From: an uncultured Eubacterium sp.
GTDB taxonomy: Bacteria > Bacillota > Clostridia > Oscillospirales > Acutalibacteraceae
Direction of reading: 5' to 3'
Assembly (NCBI GenBank): GCA_910577215.1
Contig: CAJTMQ010000002.1
Coordinates: 40,086 to 47,230, forward strand
DNA length: 7,145 nucleotides
Shown: positions 1 through 5,654 of the stretch, one piece after another
Layout: each line of letters begins with the position of its first letter
Position numbering within the stretch: the stretch's first letter is position 1
The notes under the pieces: generated by a model
Databases searched by the model: none
What the model saw: only the letters and a program-made list of their open reading frames with translations
Told to the model about the DNA's origin: nothing
Program-made: the position numbers and the translations under genes

Positions 1-519
1 TTTTTCAAAAAGCTCTTTAATCTCGCCCATTCTTTCGCTTTCCCAGCCGGGCATTGCATAGCCGTTTGAGTTGTCATCAATTTCACGGAACATATCCTCA
101 GGAGATTTGCCCTCAACCTGCTTACCATCATAACAAAGGCAGGTTGAGCCGTCAGGAAGCGGCATATAAAGGTCTGTTCTGGTCCAGTCAAACACAGGCA
201 TAAAATTGTAGCAAATACATTTAACACCTACTTTTGCAAGATTTCTGATAGATGTTTTATAGTTTTCAATCAGCTTATCTCTTGTTGGAAGACCTATTTT
301 AATATCTTCATGAACATTAACACTTTCTATACATTCCATAGAAAGACCTGCAGCAGTAATTTCATCATACATTTTCTGCACTCTGTCCAAGGTCCACGCT
401 TCACCTGCCGGAAGATCGTGAAGTGCAGGCACAACACCGACTACATTTGGAATTTGTTTGATTTGCTTAAGGCTGACGGTATCCAGCTCCTTGCCAAACC
501 AACGAAAAGTCATCTGCAT
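1..519 (-). CDS. uxuA: Mannonate dehydratase, N-terminal 173 residues (runs off left edge)
   Basis: This enzyme dehydrates D-mannonate to 2-keto-3-deoxy-D-gluconate in the cytoplasm, a step of glucuronate/hexuronate catabolism (EC 4.2.1.8, a metal-dependent TIM-barrel enzyme). The reading frame is open from the ATG at 519 to position 1 with no stop. It matches the family from its first residues: it starts MQMTFRWFG, followed by IESVNVHEDIK (residues 83-93) and the hallmark CYNFMPVFDWTRTDLYMPL (about residues 109-127). The Firmicute form is about 350-360 residues, so roughly half is missing to the left. The start at 519 is preferred over the in-frame ATG two codons later (513), because a perfect AGGAGG (534-529) sits 8 nt upstream of 519. 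It lies 59 nt downstream of yqfD on the same strand, but a good sigma-A promoter in the gap suggests independent expression. No catabolite-repression (cre) box is visible there. The identification is firm. Confidence 0.95.
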   Translation of the reverse strand, partial: MQMTFRWFGKELDTVSLKQIKQIPNVVGVVPALHDLPAGEAWTLDRVQKMYDEITAAGLSMECIESVNVHEDIKIGLPTRDKLIENYKTSIRNLAKVGVKCICYNFMPVFDWTRTDLYMPLPDGSTCLCYDGKQVEGKSPEDMFREIDDNSNGYAMPGWESERMGEIKELFEK

Positions 520-546
520 AGATTATACCTCCTTTAATTTTGCCCT

Positions 547-575
547 ATTTTATCATATATTATTGCCTGTTTCAA
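547..575 (-). promoter_or_regulatory. Sigma-A promoter for uxuA (extended -10)
   Basis: On the minus strand the gap between yqfD and uxuA contains TTGAAA (575-570), a 17-nt spacer, and TAAAAT (552-547). A TG one base before the -10 (555-554) makes it an extended -10. This is 5/6 at the -35 and 5/6 at the -10 with ideal spacing. Transcription would start near 540, giving a leader of about 20 nt that contains the AGGAGG ribosome binding site (534-529). The -35 begins just after the yqfD stop codon. I see no hairpin terminator between yqfD and this promoter, so read-through from yqfD is possible. Confidence 0.65.
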
Positions 576-578
576 GAT

Positions 579-1757
579 TTATTCTTCATCATTAAATAAA
601 ATTTCTGTTTCTTCTCCTATATCCTGAATATAACTGTAGCGTCCTGTAATAACGCAGTCATTTTCATTAATTTCAACATTTATATTCTCCGTAAGTATTT
701 CACAATTTTTCAATTCCTGTTCCTTCTTTTTTTCAAGCTCTGATTTTGCAAGCTCTTCAAGCGCTTCATCACTGAGAATATCCGTTTCGGTATTATAATA
801 ATCCGCTGTTTGCGTTATTATGCCAAACGGCAAACGGTAGGAATTAATAACAAGATATGTTTTATTAATGCTTATTTCCGCATCTTCTCCGTCTTTTTTT
901 ATAAAAAGCGGTATTTCCATTCCGAAAATCGAAAGTGATTTATATTCTCTGCTGTAAGTATAATCTTTCCTGTTCTGCTTTCTGTTTATGTTCATTGAAA
1001 TCTCGCTGCTTACCTGTGCAAACACATTTCCGTGAGCGTGGGCATAATGGTTTTTCTTATCAACCTCACTTTCGCGTACACCCGAAATCAGCAAATCCCC
1101 TTCGGTTACAGCGTCACCCTCTTTAATCTCTGCCCAGCCGCCGAGAGTGATAACCCGAACAATAACACCGTCCTTCTTTGCTTTTACATTTGTAATGTTG
1201 TTGTCTGTAATTTCAGGCTTTGCAACTGTTTCATTTATTTCTACAGAAGCCGTTGATCCAATCTTGTTAATTGAAATCCACGCAACATCCTCAAAATCAG
1301 ACATAATAGACGTTTCAAGTCCTTCCTTATCCGTATCTGACCAGCGGGTTCCGATTTTAAAACCGTTTTTAGCAAGGTAATCAACTATTTTAACCTCGGT
1401 AACCCTGTTATTTCCCGTTACCGTAATATTCCATACAAAGCCGCCCATAAAGGATATGAAGAAAACAAGATAAACAATTCCAGCAAAAAAGCCCCATCTG
1501 TTATGAATCGGAGAAAAAATGAACGGAAAACCCTTTTTTTTATATATTTTTACTGTTCCGCCATGAGAGAATGCAATTCTGTGAAGCAATTTATATGTTT
1601 TTATTCTTGTATCGGCTGTAAGGTCATCTCCGTTCAGACATATATTTTTTAAATCCACACCCGAATTATAACAATCATTTATAAAATCCTCTTTAAAGCC
1701 ACCGCTGTATCTGAATTTTACATATCCTAAAAACCATCTGAATAATCTAATCAGCAT
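579..1757 (-). CDS. yqfD: Sporulation protein YqfD
   Basis: A membrane-anchored sporulation protein of the YqfD family, 392 residues and about the usual family length. It has a basic N-terminal cytosolic part (residues 1-85). One hydrophobic membrane segment follows at about 89-108, in which GIVYLVFFISFMGGFVWNI can be seen. An FtsQ/POTRA-like stretch starts with ITVTGNNRVTE (111-121) and runs to about 175. Next is a glycine-rich segment with KKDGVIVRV and KEGDAVTEGDLLISG, typical of lipoyl/barrel-sandwich hairpin folds. A charged helical segment (LEELAKSELEKKKEQELK) lies near the C-terminus. In Bacillus subtilis yqfD is a mother-cell gene of the sigma-E regulon downstream of yqfC; its molecular role is not well defined. 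Here the start overlaps the end of yqfC by 11 nt, with GGAG (1768-1765) placed 7 nt upstream inside yqfC, so translation is probably coupled. In B. subtilis phoH follows; here uxuA does. The family assignment is confident. Confidence 0.9.
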   Translation of the reverse strand: MLIRLFRWFLGYVKFRYSGGFKEDFINDCYNSGVDLKNICLNGDDLTADTRIKTYKLLHRIAFSHGGTVKIYKKKGFPFIFSPIHNRWGFFAGIVYLVFFISFMGGFVWNITVTGNNRVTEVKIVDYLAKNGFKIGTRWSDTDKEGLETSIMSDFEDVAWISINKIGSTASVEINETVAKPEITDNNITNVKAKKDGVIVRVITLGGWAEIKEGDAVTEGDLLISGVRESEVDKKNHYAHAHGNVFAQVSSEISMNINRKQNRKDYTYSREYKSLSIFGMEIPLFIKKDGEDAEISINKTYLVINSYRLPFGIITQTADYYNTETDILSDEALEELAKSELEKKKEQELKNCEILTENINVEINENDCVITGRYSYIQDIGEETEILFNDEE

Positions 1758-2013
1758 CCGAAAACTCCAAACTCAGAATAATTCCCTGCACAATTGCACC
1801 CTGAGGTGTAAAAGAATTTATATGCAAATCTTCACCGTGAAATGTAACGGCACGTTTTCCTATATTCAGCTTTATCCTGTCTGATGAATATTCCATAATA
1901 GACTTCAACCCGTCAACTACACATTCAAAATTTCCTATAACCTCCAAATGCGGCTCCCCCGTATAATATTCTATAGGAAAATCCGTCAGTCCTTTTAAAG
2001 ATATTTTTTTCAT
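1747..2013 (-). CDS. yqfC: Sporulation protein YqfC
   Basis: A small sporulation protein of the YqfC/YabP family, 88 residues against about 90-100 for the family. The family pattern is visible: an N-terminal LKGLTDFPIEYYTGEPHLEV, the central IGNFECVVDGLKSIMEYSSD, a block of alternating hydrophobic beta-strand residues (IKLNIG, AVTFHGEDLHI), and the C-terminal GAIVQGIILSLEF. No signal peptide or membrane segment is visible. YabP relatives serve in spore coat assembly; YqfC itself is sigma-E controlled in B. subtilis and of unknown biochemical function. It is the first gene of a yqfC-yqfD pair, overlapping yqfD by 11 nt. The ATG at 2013 follows a modest GGTGA (2022-2018). It is divergent from the YlbJ-like gene with 40 nt between the start codons. 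The assignment rests on the sequence pattern plus the adjacent yqfD. Confidence 0.88.
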   Translation of the reverse strand: MKKISLKGLTDFPIEYYTGEPHLEVIGNFECVVDGLKSIMEYSSDRIKLNIGKRAVTFHGEDLHINSFTPQGAIVQGIILSLEFSDAD

Positions 2014-2027
2014 AAAATCACCATTAA

Positions 2028-2057
2028 TTTATATGAATTATATAGGTGGTATTATGA
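2028..2057 (-). promoter_or_regulatory. Possible sigma-E-type promoter for yqfC-yqfD
   Basis: Reading the minus strand, TCATAAT (2057-2051), a 15-nt spacer and CATATAAA (2035-2028) resemble the B. subtilis sigma-E consensus (-35 KMATATT, 14-15 nt, -10 CATACAnT): 6 of 7 and 6 of 8 positions. yqfC-yqfD belongs to the sigma-E regulon in B. subtilis, so such a site is expected nearby. Against it, transcription would start near 2021, almost at the ribosome binding site, leaving a very short leader. The -35 also overlaps the start codon of the divergent gene. AT-rich sequence gives chance matches, so this is only a candidate. Confidence 0.3.
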
Positions 2058-3076
2058 GAATTAAAAAAGAGAGCATAAATCTGGTTATTCTTCTTTTGAT
2101 TGCTGTTTTGCTTATTGCATTTTCGGCAGAAGCAAAAAACGGAGCACTTCACGGTATTTCAATGGCAACAGAGGTTGTCGTTCCGGGTCTGCTCCCTCTT
2201 CTGATTATTTTTAACCTTATTTCAAAATCAGAAATTGGAAATGCCATACAGAATATTTTGGCACCGTTTACAGAAAGGGTGCTTCGTCTGCCGCGAACGG
2301 CAGGCACTGCAATTGCATTCGGATTAACGGGTGGATACCCGATGGGTGCACTGCTGACTGAAGAACTGTATTTAAACGATGATATAGACTGTGAAACCGC
2401 AAAACGGCTTTTAAGATTTAATGTGAACGGCGGAGCAGCATTTATAATAACAGCTACCGGAGCTATCATTCTGAAAAATGAAACGGCAGGAATTATTCTT
2501 TTTGCTTCAACAACTCTGGCTGCATTGATAATTGCCTTTTGTTCCTCTTTCAGATATAAAAAAATTGAAAACTCATACCCCAGCTATTCTTCCGTTTCCA
2601 TTGGTGATGCACTGAACAAAAGCACTGAAAGCTCCGTCAGAGCTGCACTTAATATATCTGCATACATAATACTGTTTTCCGCACTAAGTGCAATAGTAAA
2701 AATCCCTGCTTTATTATCCCCCATTGTAGAAATCACAGGCGGAATTGTTGACAATTACAGGCTTTTATCCATGCCGCAGATAGCCTTTATGCTTGCTTTT
2801 GCCGGTTTTTGCATTCACTTTCAGTTGTTTTCAATTATAAAATGTATAGGAATGCGTTATTTTGATTTTTTCATATGGAGAGTCATTCATGCGATTTTAT
2901 CATACATCATATGCCTGCTGCTTTTAAAAGTCTTTCCAACCGAAATTCCGGTGTTTTCAAACTCTGCTCAAAGTGTTGTTGTGCCGTTCAGTGTTAATTT
3001 AACATTATCTGTTCTTATGATTTTGGGATGTGCAGTTATTGTTCTTGATATAGAGAGCAAAAAGCGAAAATGCTGA
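2054..3076 (+). CDS. YlbJ-like sporulation membrane protein (nucleoside-recognition/Gate domain family)
   Basis: A polytopic inner-membrane protein of about 340 residues resembling the YlbJ (SpoVV) family. In B. subtilis YlbJ is a mother-cell, sigma-E controlled protein needed for dipicolinic acid entry into the forespore. Visible features are an N-terminal membrane helix (residues 10-24) and the family segment VVVPGLLPLLIIFNLI (41-56). LPRTAGTAIAFGLTGGYPMGA follows (79-99), the counterpart of the family Gly-Tyr/Asn-Pro-x-Gly-Ala motif. Then come RFNVNGGAAFIITATGAIIL (121-140) and a second half with EITGGIVDN (226-234), where the family often has EITNGI. About eight hydrophobic segments can be counted. 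YlbJ is usually about 400 residues, so this is a short member, and the usual Asn-rich small-residue/Pro motif reads NGGAA. I chose the ATG at 2054 because AGGTGGT (2044-2050) lies 3 nt before it; an in-frame ATG at 2033, seven codons earlier, has no ribosome binding site. Divergence from yqfC-yqfD supports a sporulation role. The exact substrate is unknown. Confidence 0.75.
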   Translation: MRIKKESINLVILLLIAVLLIAFSAEAKNGALHGISMATEVVVPGLLPLLIIFNLISKSEIGNAIQNILAPFTERVLRLPRTAGTAIAFGLTGGYPMGALLTEELYLNDDIDCETAKRLLRFNVNGGAAFIITATGAIILKNETAGIILFASTTLAALIIAFCSSFRYKKIENSYPSYSSVSIGDALNKSTESSVRAALNISAYIILFSALSAIVKIPALLSPIVEITGGIVDNYRLLSMPQIAFMLAFAGFCIHFQLFSIIKCIGMRYFDFFIWRVIHAILSYIICLLLLKVFPTEIPVFSNSAQSVVVPFSVNLTLSVLMILGCAVIVLDIESKKRKC

Positions 3077-3154
3077 TTAAAGCTTTATGGGTAAAATTTA
3101 CAAAAAACTTCCAATATTTTGTATAGTTAAAACAAATTTTTTTCGCTTTTAATA

Positions 3155-3183
3155 TAGATTTATATACAATTTTTCTGTATAAT
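3155..3183 (+). promoter_or_regulatory. Probable sigma-A promoter of hydCBA
   Basis: A perfect TATAAT -10 (3178-3183) is preceded at 17 nt by a weak -35, TAGATT (3155-3160, 3 of 6). The start site would be near 3190, leaving a leader of about 43 nt with the ribosome binding site AGAGGG (3221-3226) 6 nt before the hydC ATG. The -10 shares bases with the right arm of the dyad TATACA-7-TGTATA, so a weak -35 and an overlapping dyad could indicate regulation. A second TATAAT (3206-3211) has no good -35 and sits too close to the ribosome binding site. An alternative pair, TTTACA (3097-3102) and TATAGT (3122-3127), has a long 19-nt spacer. Confidence 0.4.
3163..3181. repeat. Inverted repeat overlapping the hydC promoter -10 (possible operator)
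   Basis: TATACA (3163-3168) and TGTATA (3176-3181) are perfect 6-nt inverted arms around a 7-nt centre. The right arm overlaps the TATAAT box by four bases. The geometry fits binding by a dimeric regulator that would block the -10. The sequence does not match the Rex consensus (TTGT...ACAA arms), so no regulator is named. In AT-rich DNA a dyad this short can occur by chance. Confidence 0.3.
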
Positions 3184-3232
3184 GTAATGAGTACGTAATA
3201 AGACGTATAATACAAAAAGAAGAGGGATTAAT

Positions 3233-3751
3233 ATGGAAACTCTTGCATTTGAGGGTACTCCTGAACAGGAAAAGGAGTTGAAGGCAGTTTTCAAAAAATA
3301 TGAAAATGTGCCCGGTCGCCTTATGCCTGTGCTTCAGGATGCTCAAGATATTTATGGGTATCTTCCCATTGAAGTTCAGAGAATGATTGCAGACGCACTT
3401 GAAATTTCACTTTCAGAGGTTTACGGTGTTGCAACATTCTACAGTCAGTTCAGCCTTACTCCAAAGGGTCAGCATCGCATTTCTGTATGCCTTGGCACAG
3501 CTTGCTATGTTAAGGGTGCAGATAAGGTGCTTGAAGAAATTGAAACTCAGCTCGGAATTAAAGCCGGCGAATGCACCGCTGACAGAAAATTCAGCATAGA
3601 CACCTGCCGCTGTGTAGGTGCATGCGGACTTGCCCCTGTTATTATGATTGATGATAAGGTTTACGGCAAGGTAACTCCTGATCAGGTTGCAGAAATCCTT
3701 GAGGAATACAAGGACAGCGAAGTTGGAGAGGAAGAAGGTGCCGAAGTATGA
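3233..3751 (+). CDS. hydC: Hydrogenase subunit HydC, NuoE-like [2Fe-2S] protein
   Basis: The small electron-transfer subunit of a trimeric NAD(H)-linked [FeFe] hydrogenase, 172 residues and cytoplasmic, also called HndA in Desulfovibrio. It has the NuoE layout: an N-terminal helical bundle containing YENVPGRLMPVLQDAQDIYGYLP (in residues 23-45) and ISLSEVYGVATFYSQFSL (58-75), then a thioredoxin-like fold holding one [2Fe-2S] cluster. The ligands are Cys86 and Cys91 (CLGTAC) and Cys127 and Cys131 (CVGAC); Cys125 is an additional cysteine. Family members usually have about 155-170 residues. The C-terminal tail is acidic (residues 161-171). The ATG at 3233 is preceded by AGAGGG at 6 nt. It is the first gene of the operon, and its TGA overlaps the hydB ATG by 4 nt (ATGA), indicating translational coupling. 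A complex I NuoE is excluded in practice by the hydrogenase genes that follow. Confidence 0.93.
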   Translation: METLAFEGTPEQEKELKAVFKKYENVPGRLMPVLQDAQDIYGYLPIEVQRMIADALEISLSEVYGVATFYSQFSLTPKGQHRISVCLGTACYVKGADKVLEEIETQLGIKAGECTADRKFSIDTCRCVGACGLAPVIMIDDKVYGKVTPDQVAEILEEYKDSEVGEEEGAEV

Positions 3752-5640
3752 CAATAGAACAGCTTAAAAAAATCAAAGAAAAAAATCATGATGTAGTAAC
3801 AGTAAGAAGGCTGATTGCCGAAGAGGGTGCAAAGCTTTCCGAAAACACTGATTACAGAAAGCAGGTGCTTGTTTGCGGCGGTACAGGCTGTACCTCTTCA
3901 AGCTCTATGCTTGTTATTGAGGCACTTGAAAAGGAACTTAAAGAAAAAGGACTTGATGATATTCTTGTTATCAAAACAGGCTGCTTCGGTCTTTGTGCTT
4001 TAGGTCCTATTATGATTGTTTACCCCGAAGGCTCTTTCTACAGCCAGGTTACTGCTGCAGAGGTGCCTGAAATTGTTGCAGGTCATCTTGTTCCCGGCGG
4101 CGAGCCTGTTAAAAAATATCTTTATTCGGAAACAGTTCATGAAGATGGCTCCACCATTCCGCTTTCCGAAACGGCATTTTATAAAAAACAGATGAGAATC
4201 ACACTCCGCAACTGCGGCGTGATTGACCCTGAAAACATAGAAGAGGCAATTGCTTCCGATGCTTACTTTGCACTTGCTAAGGTACTTACTACAATGACTC
4301 CTCAGGATGTTATTGATGAACTTCTTGCCGCAGGTCTTCGCGGAAGAGGCGGTGCAGGATTCCCTACAGGTCGTAAATGGGCATTTGCCATGGCTCAGGA
4401 AAACGACACCAAATATGTTTGCTGCAATGCAGACGAAGGCGACCCCGGTGCATTTATGGACCGTTCGGTTCTTGAGGGTGATCCGCACTCTGTTATTGAA
4501 GCTATGGCTATTGCCGGCTATACAATCGGTTCCAGTCAGGGCTATGTTTATGTTCGTGCAGAATACCCCATTGCTGTTGAAAGACTCAACATCGCTATTG
4601 AGCAGGCAAGAGAATACGGTCTTCTCGGCAAAAACATTTTAGGCACGGATTTCAGCTTTGATATTGATATTCGTCTTGGTGCAGGTGCATTTGTATGCGG
4701 AGAGGAAACTGCTCTTATGACCTCTATTGAAGGTCACAGAGGTGAGCCTCGTCCGCGTCCTCCGTTCCCTGCAATCAAGGGTCTTTTCGGCAAGCCGACC
4801 ATTCTTAACAATGTTGAAACATATGCAAATATTAACCCGATTATCCTTAAGGGCTCTGAATGGTATTCATCCATCGGAACTGACGGCTCAAAGGGTACTA
4901 AGGTGTTCGCGCTCGGCGGTAAAATCAACAACGTCGGTCTTGTTGAGGTTCCTATGGGAACAACAATCCGTGAAATCGTTGAGGAAATCGGCGGCGGTAT
5001 TCCTAACGGAAAGAAATTCAAGGCAGCACAGACAGGCGGTCCTTCAGGCGGCTGTATCAGTGCCGAATATCTCGATGTCCCTATTGACTATGATAACCTT
5101 ATCCAGATTGGCTCAATGATGGGCTCCGGCGGTATGATTATTCTTGATGAAGATACCTGTATGGTTGACATTTCGAAATTCTATCTTGAATTCACCGTTG
5201 ATGAAAGCTGCGGTAAATGTACTCCATGCCGTATCGGCACAAAAAAGCTGCTTGACTATCTCACCAAGATAACAGAGGGCAAGGGAGAAATTGAAGATCT
5301 TGATAAAATCCAGGAGCTTGCAAACCATATGAAATGCTCCTCTCTTTGTGCACTCGGCCAGACTGCTGCCAACCCGATTCTTTCAACAATGAATGCTTTC
5401 GGCGATGAATACCTTTCTCATATTAAAGACAAAAAATGCCCTGCAGGTGTTTGTAAGGCACTCTTATCCTTTACTATTGAGCCTGATAAGTGCCGCGGCT
5501 GTACGCTTTGTGCTCGTAACTGCCCTGTTAACGCAATCAGCGGTAAGGTTAAAGAGCCTCACGTTATTGATCCTGATAAGTGCATTAAGTGCGGACTTTG
5601 TGTAAGCAACTGTCACTTTAATGCAATTGTTAAGAAATAA
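3748..5640 (+). CDS. hydB: Hydrogenase subunit HydB, NuoF-like NAD(H)/FMN subunit with extra Fe-S domains
   Basis: The flavin subunit of a HydABC-type [FeFe] hydrogenase (HndC in Desulfovibrio), 630 residues, the expected size. It is the site of NAD(H) reaction and, in bifurcating relatives, of flavin-based electron splitting. Domain order: an N-terminal thioredoxin-like [2Fe-2S] domain with Cys43, Cys48, Cys79 and Cys83. A NuoF core follows with the FMN-binding GRGGAGFPTGRKW (199-211), NADEGDPGAF (227-236) and the glycine-rich GAGAFVCGEETAL (311-323). The N3-type [4Fe-4S] site is CGKCTPC (Cys488, 491, 494) plus Cys534. A C-terminal bis-[4Fe-4S] ferredoxin domain has Cys582, 585, 588, 592 and Cys612, 615, 618, 622. 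An extra CPAGVC (Cys564, Cys569) sits in the linker before the ferredoxin domain. No membrane segment is present, so it is cytoplasmic. Translation is coupled to hydC by a 4-nt overlap, with AAGGTG (3735-3740) as ribosome binding site. Confidence 0.95.
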   Translation: MTIEQLKKIKEKNHDVVTVRRLIAEEGAKLSENTDYRKQVLVCGGTGCTSSSSMLVIEALEKELKEKGLDDILVIKTGCFGLCALGPIMIVYPEGSFYSQVTAAEVPEIVAGHLVPGGEPVKKYLYSETVHEDGSTIPLSETAFYKKQMRITLRNCGVIDPENIEEAIASDAYFALAKVLTTMTPQDVIDELLAAGLRGRGGAGFPTGRKWAFAMAQENDTKYVCCNADEGDPGAFMDRSVLEGDPHSVIEAMAIAGYTIGSSQGYVYVRAEYPIAVERLNIAIEQAREYGLLGKNILGTDFSFDIDIRLGAGAFVCGEETALMTSIEGHRGEPRPRPPFPAIKGLFGKPTILNNVETYANINPIILKGSEWYSSIGTDGSKGTKVFALGGKINNVGLVEVPMGTTIREIVEEIGGGIPNGKKFKAAQTGGPSGGCISAEYLDVPIDYDNLIQIGSMMGSGGMIILDEDTCMVDISKFYLEFTVDESCGKCTPCRIGTKKLLDYLTKITEGKGEIEDLDKIQELANHMKCSSLCALGQTAANPILSTMNAFGDEYLSHIKDKKCPAGVCKALLSFTIEPDKCRGCTLCARNCPVNAISGKVKEPHVIDPDKCIKCGLCVSNCHFNAIVKK

Positions 5641-5654
5641 GGAGGGGAATCATA

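Larger units (their letters stand above)
3077..3232 (+). other. AT-rich intergenic region upstream of the hydrogenase operon
   Basis: This 156-nt gap separates the YlbJ-like gene from hydC and contains no credible gene. It holds several short dyads: the 10-nt palindrome TAAAGCTTTA (3078-3087), TACAAAA/TTTTGTA (3099-3105 and 3117-3123), TTTGT/ACAAA (3118-3122 and 3132-3136), TATACA/TGTATA (3163-3168 and 3176-3181), and TACGT/ACGTA (3192-3196 and 3203-3207). Two TATAAT boxes lie at 3178-3183 and 3206-3211. No GC-rich hairpin followed by a T-run is visible, so I cannot call an intrinsic terminator for the upstream gene. Confidence 0.6.

Noticed and set aside
310..537. 75-residue open frame on the plus strand opposite uxuA
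   Set aside because: uxuA on the minus strand is clearly the real gene through this region, with conserved motifs and a perfect ribosome binding site.
2033..2053. Upstream in-frame ATG at 2033 as the start of the YlbJ-like protein
   Set aside because: It has no ribosome binding site, and its extra seven residues would be encoded by the very sequence (AGGTGGT) that forms the ribosome binding site of the ATG at 2054.
2149..2469. 106-residue open frame on the minus strand inside the YlbJ-like gene
   Set aside because: It is antisense to the conserved membrane protein motifs and shows no family resemblance.
3078..3087. TAAAGCTTTA as an intrinsic terminator for the YlbJ-like gene
   Set aside because: It is a palindrome with no loop, is AT-rich and is not followed by a T-run.
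3119..3135. Rex operator (TTGT...ACAA) upstream of hydC
   Set aside because: The arms are separated by 9 nt instead of 10 and the inner positions do not match the clostridial TTGTTAAN4TTAACAA pattern. It is kept only as a weak dyad, not called as a Rex site.
3413..3754. 113-residue open frame on the minus strand across hydC
   Set aside because: It is antisense to the conserved [2Fe-2S] domain of HydC and has no recognisable protein features.
4000..4488. 162-residue open frame on the minus strand inside hydB
   Set aside because: It is antisense to the conserved NuoF core, has a Cys-rich low-complexity composition with no recognisable domain, and no ribosome binding site context; it is a shadow of the hydB codon pattern.
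3233..5640. hydC and hydB as complex I genes (nuoE, nuoF)
   Set aside because: HydB has an N-terminal [2Fe-2S] domain and a C-terminal bis-[4Fe-4S] ferredoxin domain absent from standard NuoF, and the next gene is an [FeFe] hydrogenase with all H-cluster motifs.
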